Below, one piece after another: positions 1-9,720 of a stretch of DNA of 64,000 bases (the stretch's first letter is position 1; the number at the start of each line of letters is the position of its first letter). The position numbers were made by a program, and so were the translations under genes. Origin of the DNA: Asterias amurensis (Eukaryota > Echinodermata > Asteroidea > Forcipulatida > Asteriidae); the NCBI RefSeq assembly GCF_032118995.1, contig NC_092665.1, forward strand, positions 16,636,012 through 16,700,011. The letters run 5' to 3'. The notes below the pieces were generated by a model. The model was not told where the DNA came from and did no database searches. It worked only from the letters and a program-made list of their open reading frames with translations.

Positions 1-35
1 TACGGCTTTGTTGTGACGTATAGACGTGGCCGACC

Positions 36-426
36 TTAAAGGAACACGTTGCCTTGGATCGGACGAGTTGGTCGATAAAAAGCGTTTGTAACCGTTTTTT
101 TATAAATTGCATATGGTTGGAAAGATGTTTTAAAAGTAGAATACAATGATCCACACAAGTTTGCCTCGAAATTGCCTGTTTTTTCTGTTACTGTGTGAAC
201 TAACACGGTTGGCCATTTATGGGAGTCAAAATTTTGACTCCCATAAATGGCCGACCGTGTTAGTCGACGAGGTAAAAGGAAAACCGTGCAATTTCGAGGC
301 ATGTTTGTGTGGATCATTGTATTATACTTTTACAACATCTTTCTACCCATACGCATTTTATAAAAAACGGTTACAAACGCCTTTCAAAGACCAACTCGTC
401 CGATCCAAGGCAACGTGTTCCTTTAA
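36..426. mobile_element. Foldback MITE with TTAA ends, copy 1
   Basis: Almost the whole element is one long inverted repeat. The left arm begins AGGAACACGTTGCC after TTAA (36-39), the right arm ends GGCAACGTGTTCCT before TTAA (423-426), and the arms meet near 231 at an AAAATTTT centre. A second copy of the same length class lies at 11239-11628. TTAA at both edges of both copies suggests a piggyBac-type target-site duplication (known property of that superfamily; inferred here). The open frames in it are by-products of the palindrome. Confidence 0.8.
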
Positions 427-560
427 GGCCAATACAGCCATTAGATTCAGGTTGTTCGATTCACAAGGTTTGGTGTGGTTGGAACCTGTATTTAAACCTC
501 TATAAACACAATCAAATCACCAATGTGTATGACGTTGAAGTCAAGTCAGTGTGTTTTTAA

Positions 561-1630
561 ATTGAAGTGGTTCAGATAGTTTTCAGATCAATGGTTTCGT
601 TTGATAAGTCGGTATTTTTAGCCTTCGTATGAATACGTTTTCTCGACCATTGAGAATTTAGATCAATTGGATGTTAGGAGGAGTTTTTCATTAAGATGGA
701 TGCTCGACCTGTTTAAATTTGCGTAAATGACTTTAAGAGGAAAGATAGAAACTGATGGCCCGTTCCCAAGATTGCTTTTGAGAAAACTTCATTAATTAAT
801 TTTCCGCTCGAGAAATTCAATTGATGTTTCCTCCTTGTACGATTATATTGAGTTTAATTATTTTATTGATTAGAAGCTAGCTTACTAACAATGAGGATGA
901 CGTATTAGAAAAAGGTGGCTTATGAAAATGCAATCGGCCGAAAAAATTTCCCTTTATACAAATTTCATACAATTATATGAAAAAATGCAAACATTTCCGG
1001 AAAAATAAAATACAAGAAAAATTACAAAAACACCAACTGTAATAAAAGAATAAAGAAATTAACAGCAATTTTTTTTAACTAACAGTGTGTTCGTGAATAA
1101 GGAAGAGAACATAATATTTTAAAGGTGCATGCTGTGTGGCAGGGGATTTAATAAGTGCGAACTGTGTAAAAAAAAAATCTGATAGCGCCCTCTTTTGAAT
1201 CATTTTCCTTCAGCCTATATTATTTTCCCATCTATAATGGGGAACAGAATCTCTGGGGCAGATTTCTCTATGACACCGTTATTATTTTGCATAGGAAATG
1301 AAACGATGATAAATTCCAAACAATGTGTCAACAGAGGGCGCTACTCTTGATACACGTTGACAACGATCCCTTCCTCAGCTAATTGAGACGATCACATTTT
1401 TATTAATAAACACTTTATAATTTAAGACAAGAGGTCAGTTTCTCATACACAAGTTAATATAATTTCTATCGTATGCACTTTCTACAATGTTTTTGGAAAA
1501 CTGTTCAAAAATCTCCTACACATATACAGGTGCCTTGACCTCCTTCGTGAGCTTTGAGCTGTGTATTTCAATAGGTTTTTTTCCAGTTGCATGAATGCCC
1601 TGTAAAAAGACAGTTCAGTTGAGTTCTTTC
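561..1630. other. Intergenic DNA downstream of lectin gene 1
   Basis: No convincing coding sequence. At about 1180-1347 the sequence starts with AGCGCCCTCT and ends with the inverse AGAGGGCGCT, which may be a small terminal-inverted-repeat element. An AATAAA on the minus strand (plus positions 1399-1404) lies about 230 bp past the stop of the lectin gene at 1631 and could be its polyadenylation signal. Confidence 0.35.
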
Positions 1631-2362
1631 TTACAGGTCGAAGAAGTAGCACTTATCTCTTGCATTCATGTTTTCATCAGCAGCTTCATGACGAGTTGCG
1701 TTGTTCAGCTGACAAACCATCTTCCCTGAGCCATGTTCCATCAGCAGATTGAAGGAGCGACATCGGGGCTCTGATCGGCACGCCTTCCCGCACGACACCA
1801 CACCATCAGCCCGTACCTCCTTCATGACGTGACCGACCAGGCACTGGGATTCAACACGGCCACCAAGACCGGTCTGAAGGCTAAATACTTGGGTGGTTGT
1901 GTTAATATGGTACTCGCAGGTCGCGTACTTTGTTTTAAGACCTTTACATGGCTTGTTCATCCATTGGCTCATCGCACCATCGGCGATTGACATTGCCACA
2001 CAGTGACGTGCAGTTTCTTCTGGGTGTCCATTTGCCCAATTTTGGTATCCATTGGTACCAGAGAGTGGACAAGGTTGCCAATTTCCAGTTTCTGCCATGT
2101 CATTGCAAACGATCCAGAGGCCACTTGGAAACTCAGGGTAAAATCCACCGTACATTTCCCAAATAAACTTTTGTTCGGCATCTGAGTTTGGAAAAGCCAG
2201 GTCTGCATGTAACTCAATGCAAATGTCTCTTGCATCTTGCCAATCAAGTTTTTGAGTTATGAGTAAGTAGCATGACTCGCCGTATCGCTGCCAGTCAGTA
2301 GGGCAGATAGCAGCCAGGGTTGCATAACACCCAACAAGAAACAAAACACCGGCAAGATACAT
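1631..2362 (-). CDS. Secreted C-type lectin with C-terminal PAN/Apple domain (lectin 1)
   Basis: Intronless frame of 243 aa. I start at the ATG at 2362 because the longer frame begins at a TTG; this ATG directly gives a signal peptide (residues 1-18, cut before ICPTDW). A C-type lectin domain spans about 19-152 with eight cysteines, including the extra N-terminal pair (ICPTDW, ESCYLL) of long-form domains. The positions that bind calcium and sugar in canonical lectins are altered: HPE where EPN/QPD is usual and WMN where WND is usual, so Ca-dependent sugar binding is doubtful. After an NTTT linker with a possible glycosylation site, residues ~170-243 form a six-cysteine PAN/Apple-like module ending CYFFDL. 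Likely secreted, perhaps a recognition or adhesion protein. Upstream DNA is duplicated in front of lectin 2. The first ~59 mature residues match lectin 5 almost exactly. Confidence 0.85.
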   Translation of the reverse strand: MYLAGVLFLVGCYATLAAICPTDWQRYGESCYLLITQKLDWQDARDICIELHADLAFPNSDAEQKFIWEMYGGFYPEFPSGLWIVCNDMAETGNWQPCPLSGTNGYQNWANGHPEETARHCVAMSIADGAMSQWMNKPCKGLKTKYATCEYHINTTTQVFSLQTGLGGRVESQCLVGHVMKEVRADGVVSCGKACRSEPRCRSFNLLMEHGSGKMVCQLNNATRHEAADENMNARDKCYFFDL

Positions 2363-2392
2363 CGTGAGCAGCCACTGACTATAAAGGGCCAA

Positions 2393-2822
2393 TGTTTCAG
2401 AACAACACCTACAGATATTTGCTTAGTTTCAGATGAACGTTGGCTTGTCAGACTTGACGACAGCTCTGTGGGTTAGATTGCAAATAATCAACCTGTTCTT
2501 ATAAGAACTCGCTATCAATTAATATAACTCGCCGTCACTGACTTCGAGTATTTATGATTTAAGATATCATTTTTTATAAACATCTCGTACCAACCTAAAA
2601 ACCTTGCAGAGGCATTTCCTGAACATTGTAAAAAGATTAATACCAAGGTCTTCCAACGAGCTGAATTTATTGCTCAGAGATTTTCATTAAAAAGGAATTA
2701 AAATGCAGGAAAACTGTAGGCCTTCACCAACGAGCGCTAAAGTGAAGTTAGAGTTAATGGATTAGATGGTGGTTTGCACCTAAAGACATTCTATGCCGTT
2801 TTCTAATCTTGTGCAAGAGTAA
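2393..2822 (-). repeat. Duplicated lectin upstream region, copy A
   Basis: This block, just upstream of lectin 1, is nearly the same as 3382-3812 upstream of lectin 2 (shared landmarks: GGCCAATGTTTCAGAACAAC, GAACGTTGGCTTGTCAGAC, CCTTCACCAACGAGCG). Its far edge at ~2822 replaces the 3' end of lectin 2, so it marks a duplication junction. Promoters should lie here. The copy A sequence near 2515 is ATATTAA where copy B has TATATAA. Confidence 0.75.
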
Positions 2823-3360
2823 TGACGTGACCGACCAGACACTGGGACTCAACGCGGCCATCGGGACCGGTTTGAAGGCTAAACACTGGGGCGGTTGCTT
2901 CAGCTGGGAGCTCACATACAATATTACGTTTAATATCACAATCTACGTCGAACCATTTACCATTTGCCCATTTGCCCATGATAGCGCAGTTTTTGCTGAT
3001 GTTATTCCTAGGGTACAAGACTCCCCAATTATTGTATCGGGTCAAGTCATCCTTTAAGGGGCATGGTTCCCATTTACCTTCCTGCCTTATATCATTACAG
3101 CCAATCCAGAGACTTACGACTGGCGCCCATTCAAACAAATCATTGAACGTAATCCAAATAAACGTTTGCTCCGTCTGTGAGTTAGCCACAGCAAGGGTTG
3201 AGCGTTGATATTTAAAGCAGGTATCATTTGCATCTTGCCAGTTCAAACGTTTGGTTATCAGTAAATAGCATGACTCGCCGTATCGCTGCCAGTCAGTAGG
3301 GCAGATAGCAGCCATGGTTGCATAACACCCAACCAGAAACAAAACACCGGCAAGATACAT
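2803..3360 (-). CDS. C-type lectin with truncated PAN domain (lectin 2)
   Basis: Intronless frame of 185 aa from the ATG at 3360. Signal peptide 1-18 is of the lectin 1 type (MYLAGVLFLVGCYAT). The lectin domain follows, with YPR and WFD at the two ligand-motif positions. The PAN module breaks off after its first cysteine (QCLVGHV) and ends with a few foreign residues (ITLAQD) and a stop, so five of six PAN cysteines are gone. The break coincides with the duplicated block starting at ~2822, which points to unequal exchange. The lectin domain differs from lectin 3 at about two residues, while the signal peptide is of another type, so the gene is a mosaic. It could still yield a secreted lectin-only protein, or be a decaying copy. 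Confidence 0.75.
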   Translation of the reverse strand: MYLAGVLFLVGCYATMAAICPTDWQRYGESCYLLITKRLNWQDANDTCFKYQRSTLAVANSQTEQTFIWITFNDLFEWAPVVSLWIGCNDIRQEGKWEPCPLKDDLTRYNNWGVLYPRNNISKNCAIMGKWANGKWFDVDCDIKRNIVCELPAEATAPVFSLQTGPDGRVESQCLVGHVITLAQD

Positions 3361-3381
3361 CGTGAGCAGCCACTGACTATA

Positions 3382-3812
3382 AGGGCCAATGTTTCAGAAC
3401 AACACCTACAGATATTTGCTTAGTTTCAGATGAACGTTGGCTTGTCAGACTTGACGACAGCTCTGTGGGTTAGATTGCAAATAATCAACCTGTTCGTATA
3501 AGAACTCGCTATCAATTTATATAACTCGCCGTCACTGACTTCAAGTATTTATGATTTGATGTATCATTTATTATAAACATCTCGTACCAACATGAAACCT
3601 TGCAGAGGCATTTCCTGAACATTGTAAGAAGATTAATACCAAGGTCTTCAAACGAGCTGACTTTATTGCTCAGAGATGTTCATTAAAAAGGAATTAAAAT
3701 GCAGGAAAACTGTAGGCCTTCACCAACGAGCGCTAAAGTGAAGTTAGAGTTAATGGATCGGATGGTGGTTTGCACCTAAAGACATTCTATGCCGTTTTCT
3801 AATTTGTGCAAG
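3382..3812 (-). repeat. Duplicated lectin upstream region, copy B
   Basis: Near-identical partner of 2393-2822. On the minus strand it contains TATATAA at about 3518-3524, some 160 bp before the ATG at 3360, a reasonable TATA-box candidate for lectin 2 by position and sequence only. Downstream to 4299 I see no gene. Confidence 0.7.
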
Positions 3813-4299
3813 GAGTAACAAGTTTCCCTTCTAAATCGTGACAATTGCCTCTTATGTTATTCTAAGTAGATACGATGGGTTATCAGTAAGCATGGATCAC
3901 CGATGGCAGCAACACACAGTAAAAGATGAAACACCATGCAGTAACAATCATCACACGAAGTTACTTTACTATAGTGGCTTTTCTTTTAGTTGACTATTGT
4001 TACGTTTCTTGATCTATTATTAGTGCTGATTTTACAGGTTGAATACAATGAAGTTTTACTGATACCACATTGAGCACTTTTAATTTAAATCGATTCACCA
4101 TCGACTTGCAGTTCACAGGTTCAGTACCACCCCGTCCAAGCTACTGTTGTACTTACTTTTGTATTTTTATTGATGACCTAAATTAAATGTTTTCAAAGTG
4201 TCATGCAGCAGGGGTCAATGGTGCACAGTATCGACTTCATGCAAGTCCAATCACAGAGAGAATTGTCCCGTTTTTAAAGGCACCTACCAGTCAATCTCG

Positions 4300-5033
4300 C
4301 TACAGATCGAAGAAGTAGCATTTATCTCTTGGCTTCATGTTTCCATCAGCAGCTTCATGACGAGTCGCGTTGTTCAGCTGACACACCATCTTCCCTGAGC
4401 CTTTTTCCATCAGCAGATTGAAGGAGCGACATCGGGGCTCTGATCGGCACGCCTTCCCGCACGACATCACACCATCAGCCCGTAGCTCCGTCATGACGTG
4501 ACCGACCAGACACTGGGACTCAACGCGGCCATCGGGACCGGTTTGAAGGCTGAACACCGGGGCGGTTGCTTCAACTGGGAGCTCACATACAATATTACGT
4601 TTAATATCACAATCTACGTCGAACCATTTACCATTTGCCCATTTGCCCATGATAGCGCAGTTTTTGCTGATGTTATTCCTAGGGTACAAGACTCCCCAAT
4701 TATTGTATCGGGTCAAGTCATCCTTTAAGGGCATGGTTCCCATTCACCTTCCTGTCTTATATCATTACAGCCAATCCAGAGACTTACGACTGGCGCCCAT
4801 TCAAACAAATCATTGAACGTAATCCAAATAAACGTTTGCTCCGTCTGTGAGTTAGCTACAGCAAGGGTTGAGCGTTGATATTTAAAGCAGGTATCATTTG
4901 CATCTTGCCAGTTCAAACGTTTGGTTATCAGTAAATAGCATGACTCGCCGTATCGCTGCCAGTCAGTAGGGCAGATAGCAGACAGGGTTGTATACAAACC
5001 AACTAGAAACAAGAAAACACTAGCCAGCTTCAT
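4300..5033 (-). pseudogene. Frameshifted C-type lectin + PAN copy (lectin 3)
   Basis: Two overlapping frames make one lectin. The first starts at the ATG at 5033 with signal peptide MKLASVFLFLVGLYT and runs into the lectin domain to ~4725. The second carries the rest of the domain and a complete six-cysteine PAN module, stopping at 4300. The cause is a run of three G (4729-4731) where lectin 2 has four (3058-3061); everything around it matches almost base for base. Lectin 3 therefore looks like a very recent copy broken by a one-base deletion, though a sequencing or assembly error in a G run would look the same. Its signal peptide is of the lectin 4 type while its lectin domain is that of lectin 2. 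If the base were present the protein would be about 243 aa. Confidence 0.75.
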
Positions 5034-5480
5034 CTTTAGAAGATACTGTTGGTTTTCTTACAAATGGAGGTATTAATTCACTAGGATGGAGCAGATATCT
5101 TTGTTTAGGGTTCTAATGACGCAACACCAAGCGACAGACTGCAGCAAAAGCACAAGCAAGATCCGTCTTGTTTCGAGGAATAACTGTTTTTCTTTCTGAA
5201 AGTTACTTTTCTCGCAGACCTTATAACATTTTTTCCTTGTTGTCTGACGTGGTAATCATTTCCAGTTTTGCGATGACAAATAAAAAGACTGCAAAAAAAC
5301 ACACTTTCAACCATAAGAACTCGAACAGGAATGTCTTTCCAATCAGCTTTATTTCATTCAGTGCGCACTATGTTTGTCGTCTTATTTACCTCTACGGGAA
5401 TTTCTACTGCTCTCGATATCTTGAGAGGTTTTATGAAATTCAGTCAAACACTCCCTGATGAATGTCAAGTTACCACAGAA
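5034..5480 (-). repeat. Upstream flank of lectin 3, homologous to flank of lectin 4
   Basis: Diverged but alignable with 7502-7895. Both contain an ATTCACTAGGATGGRGCAGAT motif close to the gene and GAAATTCAGTCAAACACTC further out. The duplication unit of lectins 3 and 4 thus included at least 400 bp of upstream DNA. The small plus-strand frames here are not convincing genes. Confidence 0.6.
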
Positions 5481-5805
5481 CTCAAGTTAATAAAGGCTGA
5501 TACACTGACGGTGAGTCCTTCGGGTTGCATGTAGGAGAAATTAAATATTGATATATGAATAAGAAACAACTATCAATATATTTTTCCTTGAGGGTACATC
5601 CGTTCCTTCCGATCTACTGCCCTAAACGATAATATATATGAAGCAATTTCAGAGAACCTTCATCAATTTATCCGTAATTAAGACAACCTTTGTGTGTTTT
5701 GTTTGTGTGTTTTTTTTTATACAATTAATGACCTTTAAATCACCGGATCCACTGCTATGAGGCCATCAATTAAGCTTGCAGCGCCGAGGACTGTGGACCT
5801 TCATC

Positions 5806-6195
5806 TTAATAATGCCATCTTCGTATGGTAATAATAATAACCGAATTTATAAAGCGCCTTTTCCAAAGGATGCAAAGCGCTAGGGATAATGCAACCAAAA
5901 CCCAAAAGAGAGAATGACTAGAATCAAAAACACAATAGATGGAACGATTAAACAGATGTGTTTTTAAAAGTCCTTTAAACTGTTCAACAGAAGAAGCGTT
6001 CCGGATGTTTGATGGGAGTGAGTTCCAGTTGCGGGGACCAGCGATGGAGAATGCACGGTCTCCAAACATCCTTGAGGATCGAGGTACCACCAGATTGTAT
6101 TGAGATCGAAGACCTTCACGTTTGGGTTTGCTGAGATCTAGTGTGTCTGAAATGTAGGATGGGAAGGTATTGGATACAGTTTTGAACATGTTCAG
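5806..6195 (-). mobile_element. 5'-truncated non-LTR retrotransposon fragment
   Basis: A 127-aa minus-strand frame carries GDRAFSIAGPRNWNSLP followed by SVEQFKGLLKTHLF, the typical C-terminal end of many LINE reverse-transcriptase proteins. It is followed by an AAGGCGCTTTATAAATTCGG-like 3' tail and an ATT microsatellite (plus 5828-5837), as expected at a LINE 3' end. No reverse-transcriptase catalytic motif is present, so it is a dead 3' fragment. Clade not determined. Confidence 0.75.
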
Positions 6196-6769
6196 TGCCG
6201 TCTATTAACAATGTCAATGATAATGCAAATTTTAGTTTCATAAAAATGGACCTGGTTATTTTAGTTCCTGCTTCGATTTGATAACTCTACGGATTATCAA
6301 TTATGACTTCTTTCTTTATATCGCACGAGACAAATAACACAAGGTTTGAGGTTTTAATATGTTTAAAAAAATGTAAGAATATCATCAAATTGTTAGTGCA
6401 AATGAAAATTGAATCGTCTGAAACTGAGTTTGTTTTACCAAATGAAATTATCGTTTTCTTCTCCTTTAACCGGTAAAAACATAAACGTGCTTAGCATGAA
6501 AATGTCTCTATAGCAGGAGAACGGTTACCAGTCAAATTCTTATTAATAACTATTAACTTGTGATTTTGCCCAGTATTTTTTGTCCTAAATGGTAAAACTT
6601 ATTTTGATGATTTTGAAATGAACGAAAACAAATTTGCAGAACAGTTATTCTTCCCGATTTTAATAAAAGGTTGTATCACTAATGCATGTTTTTATCCGGT
6701 AAATGTTTCAGCAGCTTTAAGCTCGATCACCGTGGAACGAGCAGTGACATAGTTCAGGTCTTCGGTTTC
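6196..6769. other. Intergenic DNA, no gene seen
   Basis: AT-rich sequence between the LINE fragment and the 3' end of lectin 4. I see no supported coding sequence; the last ~100 bases should hold the 3' UTR of lectin 4. Confidence 0.5.
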
Positions 6770-7501
6770 TCAAAGATCGAAGAAGTAGCACTTATATCTT
6801 GCTTTCATGTTTCCATCAGCAGCTTCATGACGAGTCACGTTGTTCAGCTGACAAACCATCTTCCCTGAGCCTTTTTCCATCAGCAGATTGAAGGAGCGAC
6901 ATCGGGGCTCTGATCGGCACGCCTTCCCGCACGACACTACACCAACAGCCCGTAGCTCCTTCATGACGTGACCGACCAGGCACTGAGACTCAACGCGGCC
7001 ATCAGGACCGGTCTGAAGGCTGAATATCGGGGTGGTTGTGGACTTGATGAGGACTTCGCACATAGCGTACAGCTCGACAGAACATTTTTTATCTGCCCAG
7101 CGACCACCAAAACCCTTTTTCATGGCAGCACAGTTTTGTTTAGCTTTATTACTCGGTTGATCAGATTTCCAGTTATTATAGGCGTGGTCTTCTTCCCTTA
7201 GTGGACAAGGGGTCCAAACATCCTCCTCTTCAATATCACTGCAACCAAACCAGAGGTCAAGAGGTGGTTCAACACCAAAGTAGCTCGTGAATTTATCCCA
7301 GATAAACGCCTGCTCTGCTTCCGAGTTGGGCACAGTTAGTGTCCCGTGTGGCCTGCAGGTATCATTTGCATCTTGCCAGTTCATAGGTTGAGTTATGAGT
7401 GAGTAGCATGACTCGCCGTATCGCTGCCAGTCAGTAGGGCAGATAGCAGACATGGTTGTATAAAAACCAACAAGAAACAAGAAAACACTAGCAAGCTTCA
7501 T
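6770..7501 (-). CDS. Secreted C-type lectin with PAN/Apple domain (lectin 4)
   Basis: Intact intronless frame of 243 aa from the ATG at 7501. Signal peptide 1-19 (MKLASVFLFLVGFYTTMSA), lectin domain ~20-155, six-cysteine PAN module to the end (CYFFDL). It has the most divergent lectin domain of the cluster and the most canonical ligand motifs: QPS where galactose-type lectins have QPD, and WAD where WND is usual, so it is the best candidate here for residual Ca-dependent sugar binding. The PAN module is almost the same as in the other copies, with single changes such as ARYKCYFF. Flanking DNA upstream is homologous to that of lectin 3. Presumed secreted; target unknown. Confidence 0.85.
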   Translation of the reverse strand: MKLASVFLFLVGFYTTMSAICPTDWQRYGESCYSLITQPMNWQDANDTCRPHGTLTVPNSEAEQAFIWDKFTSYFGVEPPLDLWFGCSDIEEEDVWTPCPLREEDHAYNNWKSDQPSNKAKQNCAAMKKGFGGRWADKKCSVELYAMCEVLIKSTTTPIFSLQTGPDGRVESQCLVGHVMKELRAVGVVSCGKACRSEPRCRSFNLLMEKGSGKMVCQLNNVTRHEAADGNMKARYKCYFFDL

Positions 7502-7895
7502 CTTAAGAAGATACTGTCGGTTTTTTTTATATATGAAGATAACAATTCACTAGGATGGGGCAGATGTCTTTGTGGAGTTGTCTGTTGTCTCGGTATAGAA
7601 GAATTTTCAAGGAACACAGTTTTTCTGAAGTACAGTTTTCGTGACGTTCCTTTCCAGGAGACGTTCTGCATTTGCCTGGTTGTCTGACGAAGTTATTTTC
7701 CACAGTTTTGCGATTAAAAATAAAAGACTGCAGTAAAATCGTTAGTAAGATCTTTGTGGACACTTCGTTTGTCTTGTCTTTACCTCTGAGTGAATATCTG
7801 CTTCTCATAATAAAAGATGGTTGTCTTGAGATGTTTCACGAAATTCAGTCAAACACTCTCCTGATGAATGTCAAACTGCAATATAACTCAAGTTA
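7502..7895 (-). repeat. Upstream flank of lectin 4, homologous to flank of lectin 3
   Basis: Diverged partner of 5034-5480 (shared ATTCACTAGGATGG and CAGTCAAACACTCYCTGATG segments). The lectin 4 promoter should lie in it. From here to 8985 I see no gene; TGACGTCA (7997-8004) is a consensus cAMP-response element by sequence alone. Confidence 0.55.
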
Positions 7896-8985
7896 TCAAC
7901 AATTGCTGACGAACGTTTGGCAGTGAGCCATGCAGATGGTAATGTGAAAAAATGTTATGTTAATATCTGCTAATAATTTCATCAACAAGCTGGAGATGAC
8001 GTCATGACCTAGTCACTTTGTTGTAGTAGAATAGCATATCGATATTTGTGCTTAATGGAGAGCACATTACATCCGTTTTTGATCTAACCATAGTTATGAA
8101 GCTATTAGTTAACCTTTATCAGTCGAGCTGTAATAACAAAAGTCTTTGTTGGCTCGGTGACTCCAGTAATGCCAAATGTTGCATTTTTATTGTTGATGGG
8201 CTTACGCTTGCGAAATCCTTCAATTAAGGTTTTAATAGACCGAGATGAGCATAATCAATGGCAGAGAAATATCAGACTAATATTGGGTTTGTTGACATTT
8301 ATTATGCTACAACCATCTTTGTGTTAGACCCTTTGTAAAAAATGCCAATAACAATGCAAATTATAGTTTCATATAAAATGGACCAGCAGCCGATTTCACA
8401 GACAGAACGAGTCACTACTCTTTGATTCCCATTCATAATGCCCTTTTTGATAAAAAACGTTAAAAAATACAATTACAGACACTTTGACAGTTGAAAAATC
8501 GAGGTTTGAAATATTTTTTACGCGCTGTTACTCATAGCTATGAATTGCGTTCCGCGTGATAATCTTGCGTGCCTGACACGCGGAAGCCAGCCAGTTATAA
8601 ACACTGGTCATTATCAACCGTTTAAACACCCCCACGTAACGCGCTCTCCGCCAATAAGAGTAAAGAAACTGTCTGGGGTATTTATGAATATTAGTTATAG
8701 TTACTTCGTAAATATTAATGTGTTAAAAGGGTACTTTCATAATTAACACAATGTGCTGCAAGGTTGCATTATTAAGGGCTTAGACAAAGTGGATGTCGGT
8801 ACTGAACCGACTACTAAGTGCTTTCTATTATTTAAAAAACCAACCTTCGGTTGTGGTATACTGTTATGATGCACTGGTGTATTTTGGCATTCGGGATATA
8901 GCACTCAACCACAGTGTACGCCATTTTGAACGAAGTTGATGCATCCACATTTGAAGCTCTACCAATTGAAGAAAGTCATTTCAGA

Positions 8986-9720
8986 ATGAATATCGGTGTT
9001 TTGTTGTTTCTGGTTGGGTGTTATGCAACCCTGGCTGCTATCTGCCCTACTGACTGGCAGCGATACGGCGAGTCATGCTACTTACTCATAACTCAAAAAC
9101 TTGATTGGCAAGATGCAAGAGACATTTGCATTGAGTTACATGCAGACCTGGCTTTTCCAAACTCAGATGCCGAACAAAAGTTTATTTGGGAAATGTACGG
9201 TGGATTTTACCCTGCCTTCCCAGGAGGTCTCTGGATCGTTTGCAATGACTTTGAAGAAACTGGAAATTGGCAACCTTGTCCACTCTCTGATAACAATGGA
9301 TACCAGCATTGGGCAACTGGATTTCCCCAAAACACGAACAACCACTGTGTGGCAATGTCGTCCTCCATTGGGTTTTTTGGTGGACAATGGGCGAACAGAA
9401 ATTGTAATGGTATTTACAAAAAATACGCGACCTGCGAGTACCATGTTAACACAACCACCCCGTTAGTCTGCCTTCAGACTGGTCCCGATGGCCGCGTTGA
9501 GTCCCAGTGTCTGGTCGGTCACGTCATGACGGAGCTACGGGCTGATGGTGTGATGTCGTGTGGGAAGGCGTGCCGATCAGAGCCCCGATGTCGCTCCTTC
9601 AATCTGCTGATGGAACAAGGTCCAGGGAAGATGGTTTGTCAGCTGAACAATGCGACTCGTCATGAAGCTGCTGATGGAAACATGAAGGCAAGAGATAAGT
9701 GCTACTTCTTCGAACTGTAG
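8986..9720 (+). CDS. Secreted C-type lectin with PAN/Apple domain, inverted copy (lectin 5)
   Basis: Intact intronless gene of 244 aa, the only lectin on the plus strand. The open frame extends upstream to a GTG at 8914, but the first ATG is at 8986 and gives a signal peptide straight away (MNIGVLLFLVGCYATLAA before ICPTDW). The lectin domain equals lectin 1 through the first ~59 mature residues, then diverges sharply over the loop region that forms the ligand site in this fold (FPQ and WAN in place of HPE and WMN), and converges again at YATCEYH. A six-cysteine PAN module ends CYFFEL. ATTAAA at 9800-9805 is a possible polyadenylation signal. Opposite orientation implies an inversion or inverted duplication. 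Confidence 0.85.
   Translation: MNIGVLLFLVGCYATLAAICPTDWQRYGESCYLLITQKLDWQDARDICIELHADLAFPNSDAEQKFIWEMYGGFYPAFPGGLWIVCNDFEETGNWQPCPLSDNNGYQHWATGFPQNTNNHCVAMSSSIGFFGGQWANRNCNGIYKKYATCEYHVNTTTPLVCLQTGPDGRVESQCLVGHVMTELRADGVMSCGKACRSEPRCRSFNLLMEQGPGKMVCQLNNATRHEAADGNMKARDKCYFFEL

Noticed and set aside
36-560. Overlapping frames on both strands at the window start
   Set aside because: They arise from the foldback MITE and repeat at 11.2-11.7 kb with the same symmetry.
2363-2392. Ten-residue N-terminal extension of lectin 1
   Set aside because: Begins at TTG; the internal ATG at 2362 gives the family signal peptide.
8914-8985. N-terminal extension of lectin 5
   Set aside because: The frame starts with GTG, not ATG, and would bury the signal peptide behind 24 residues.
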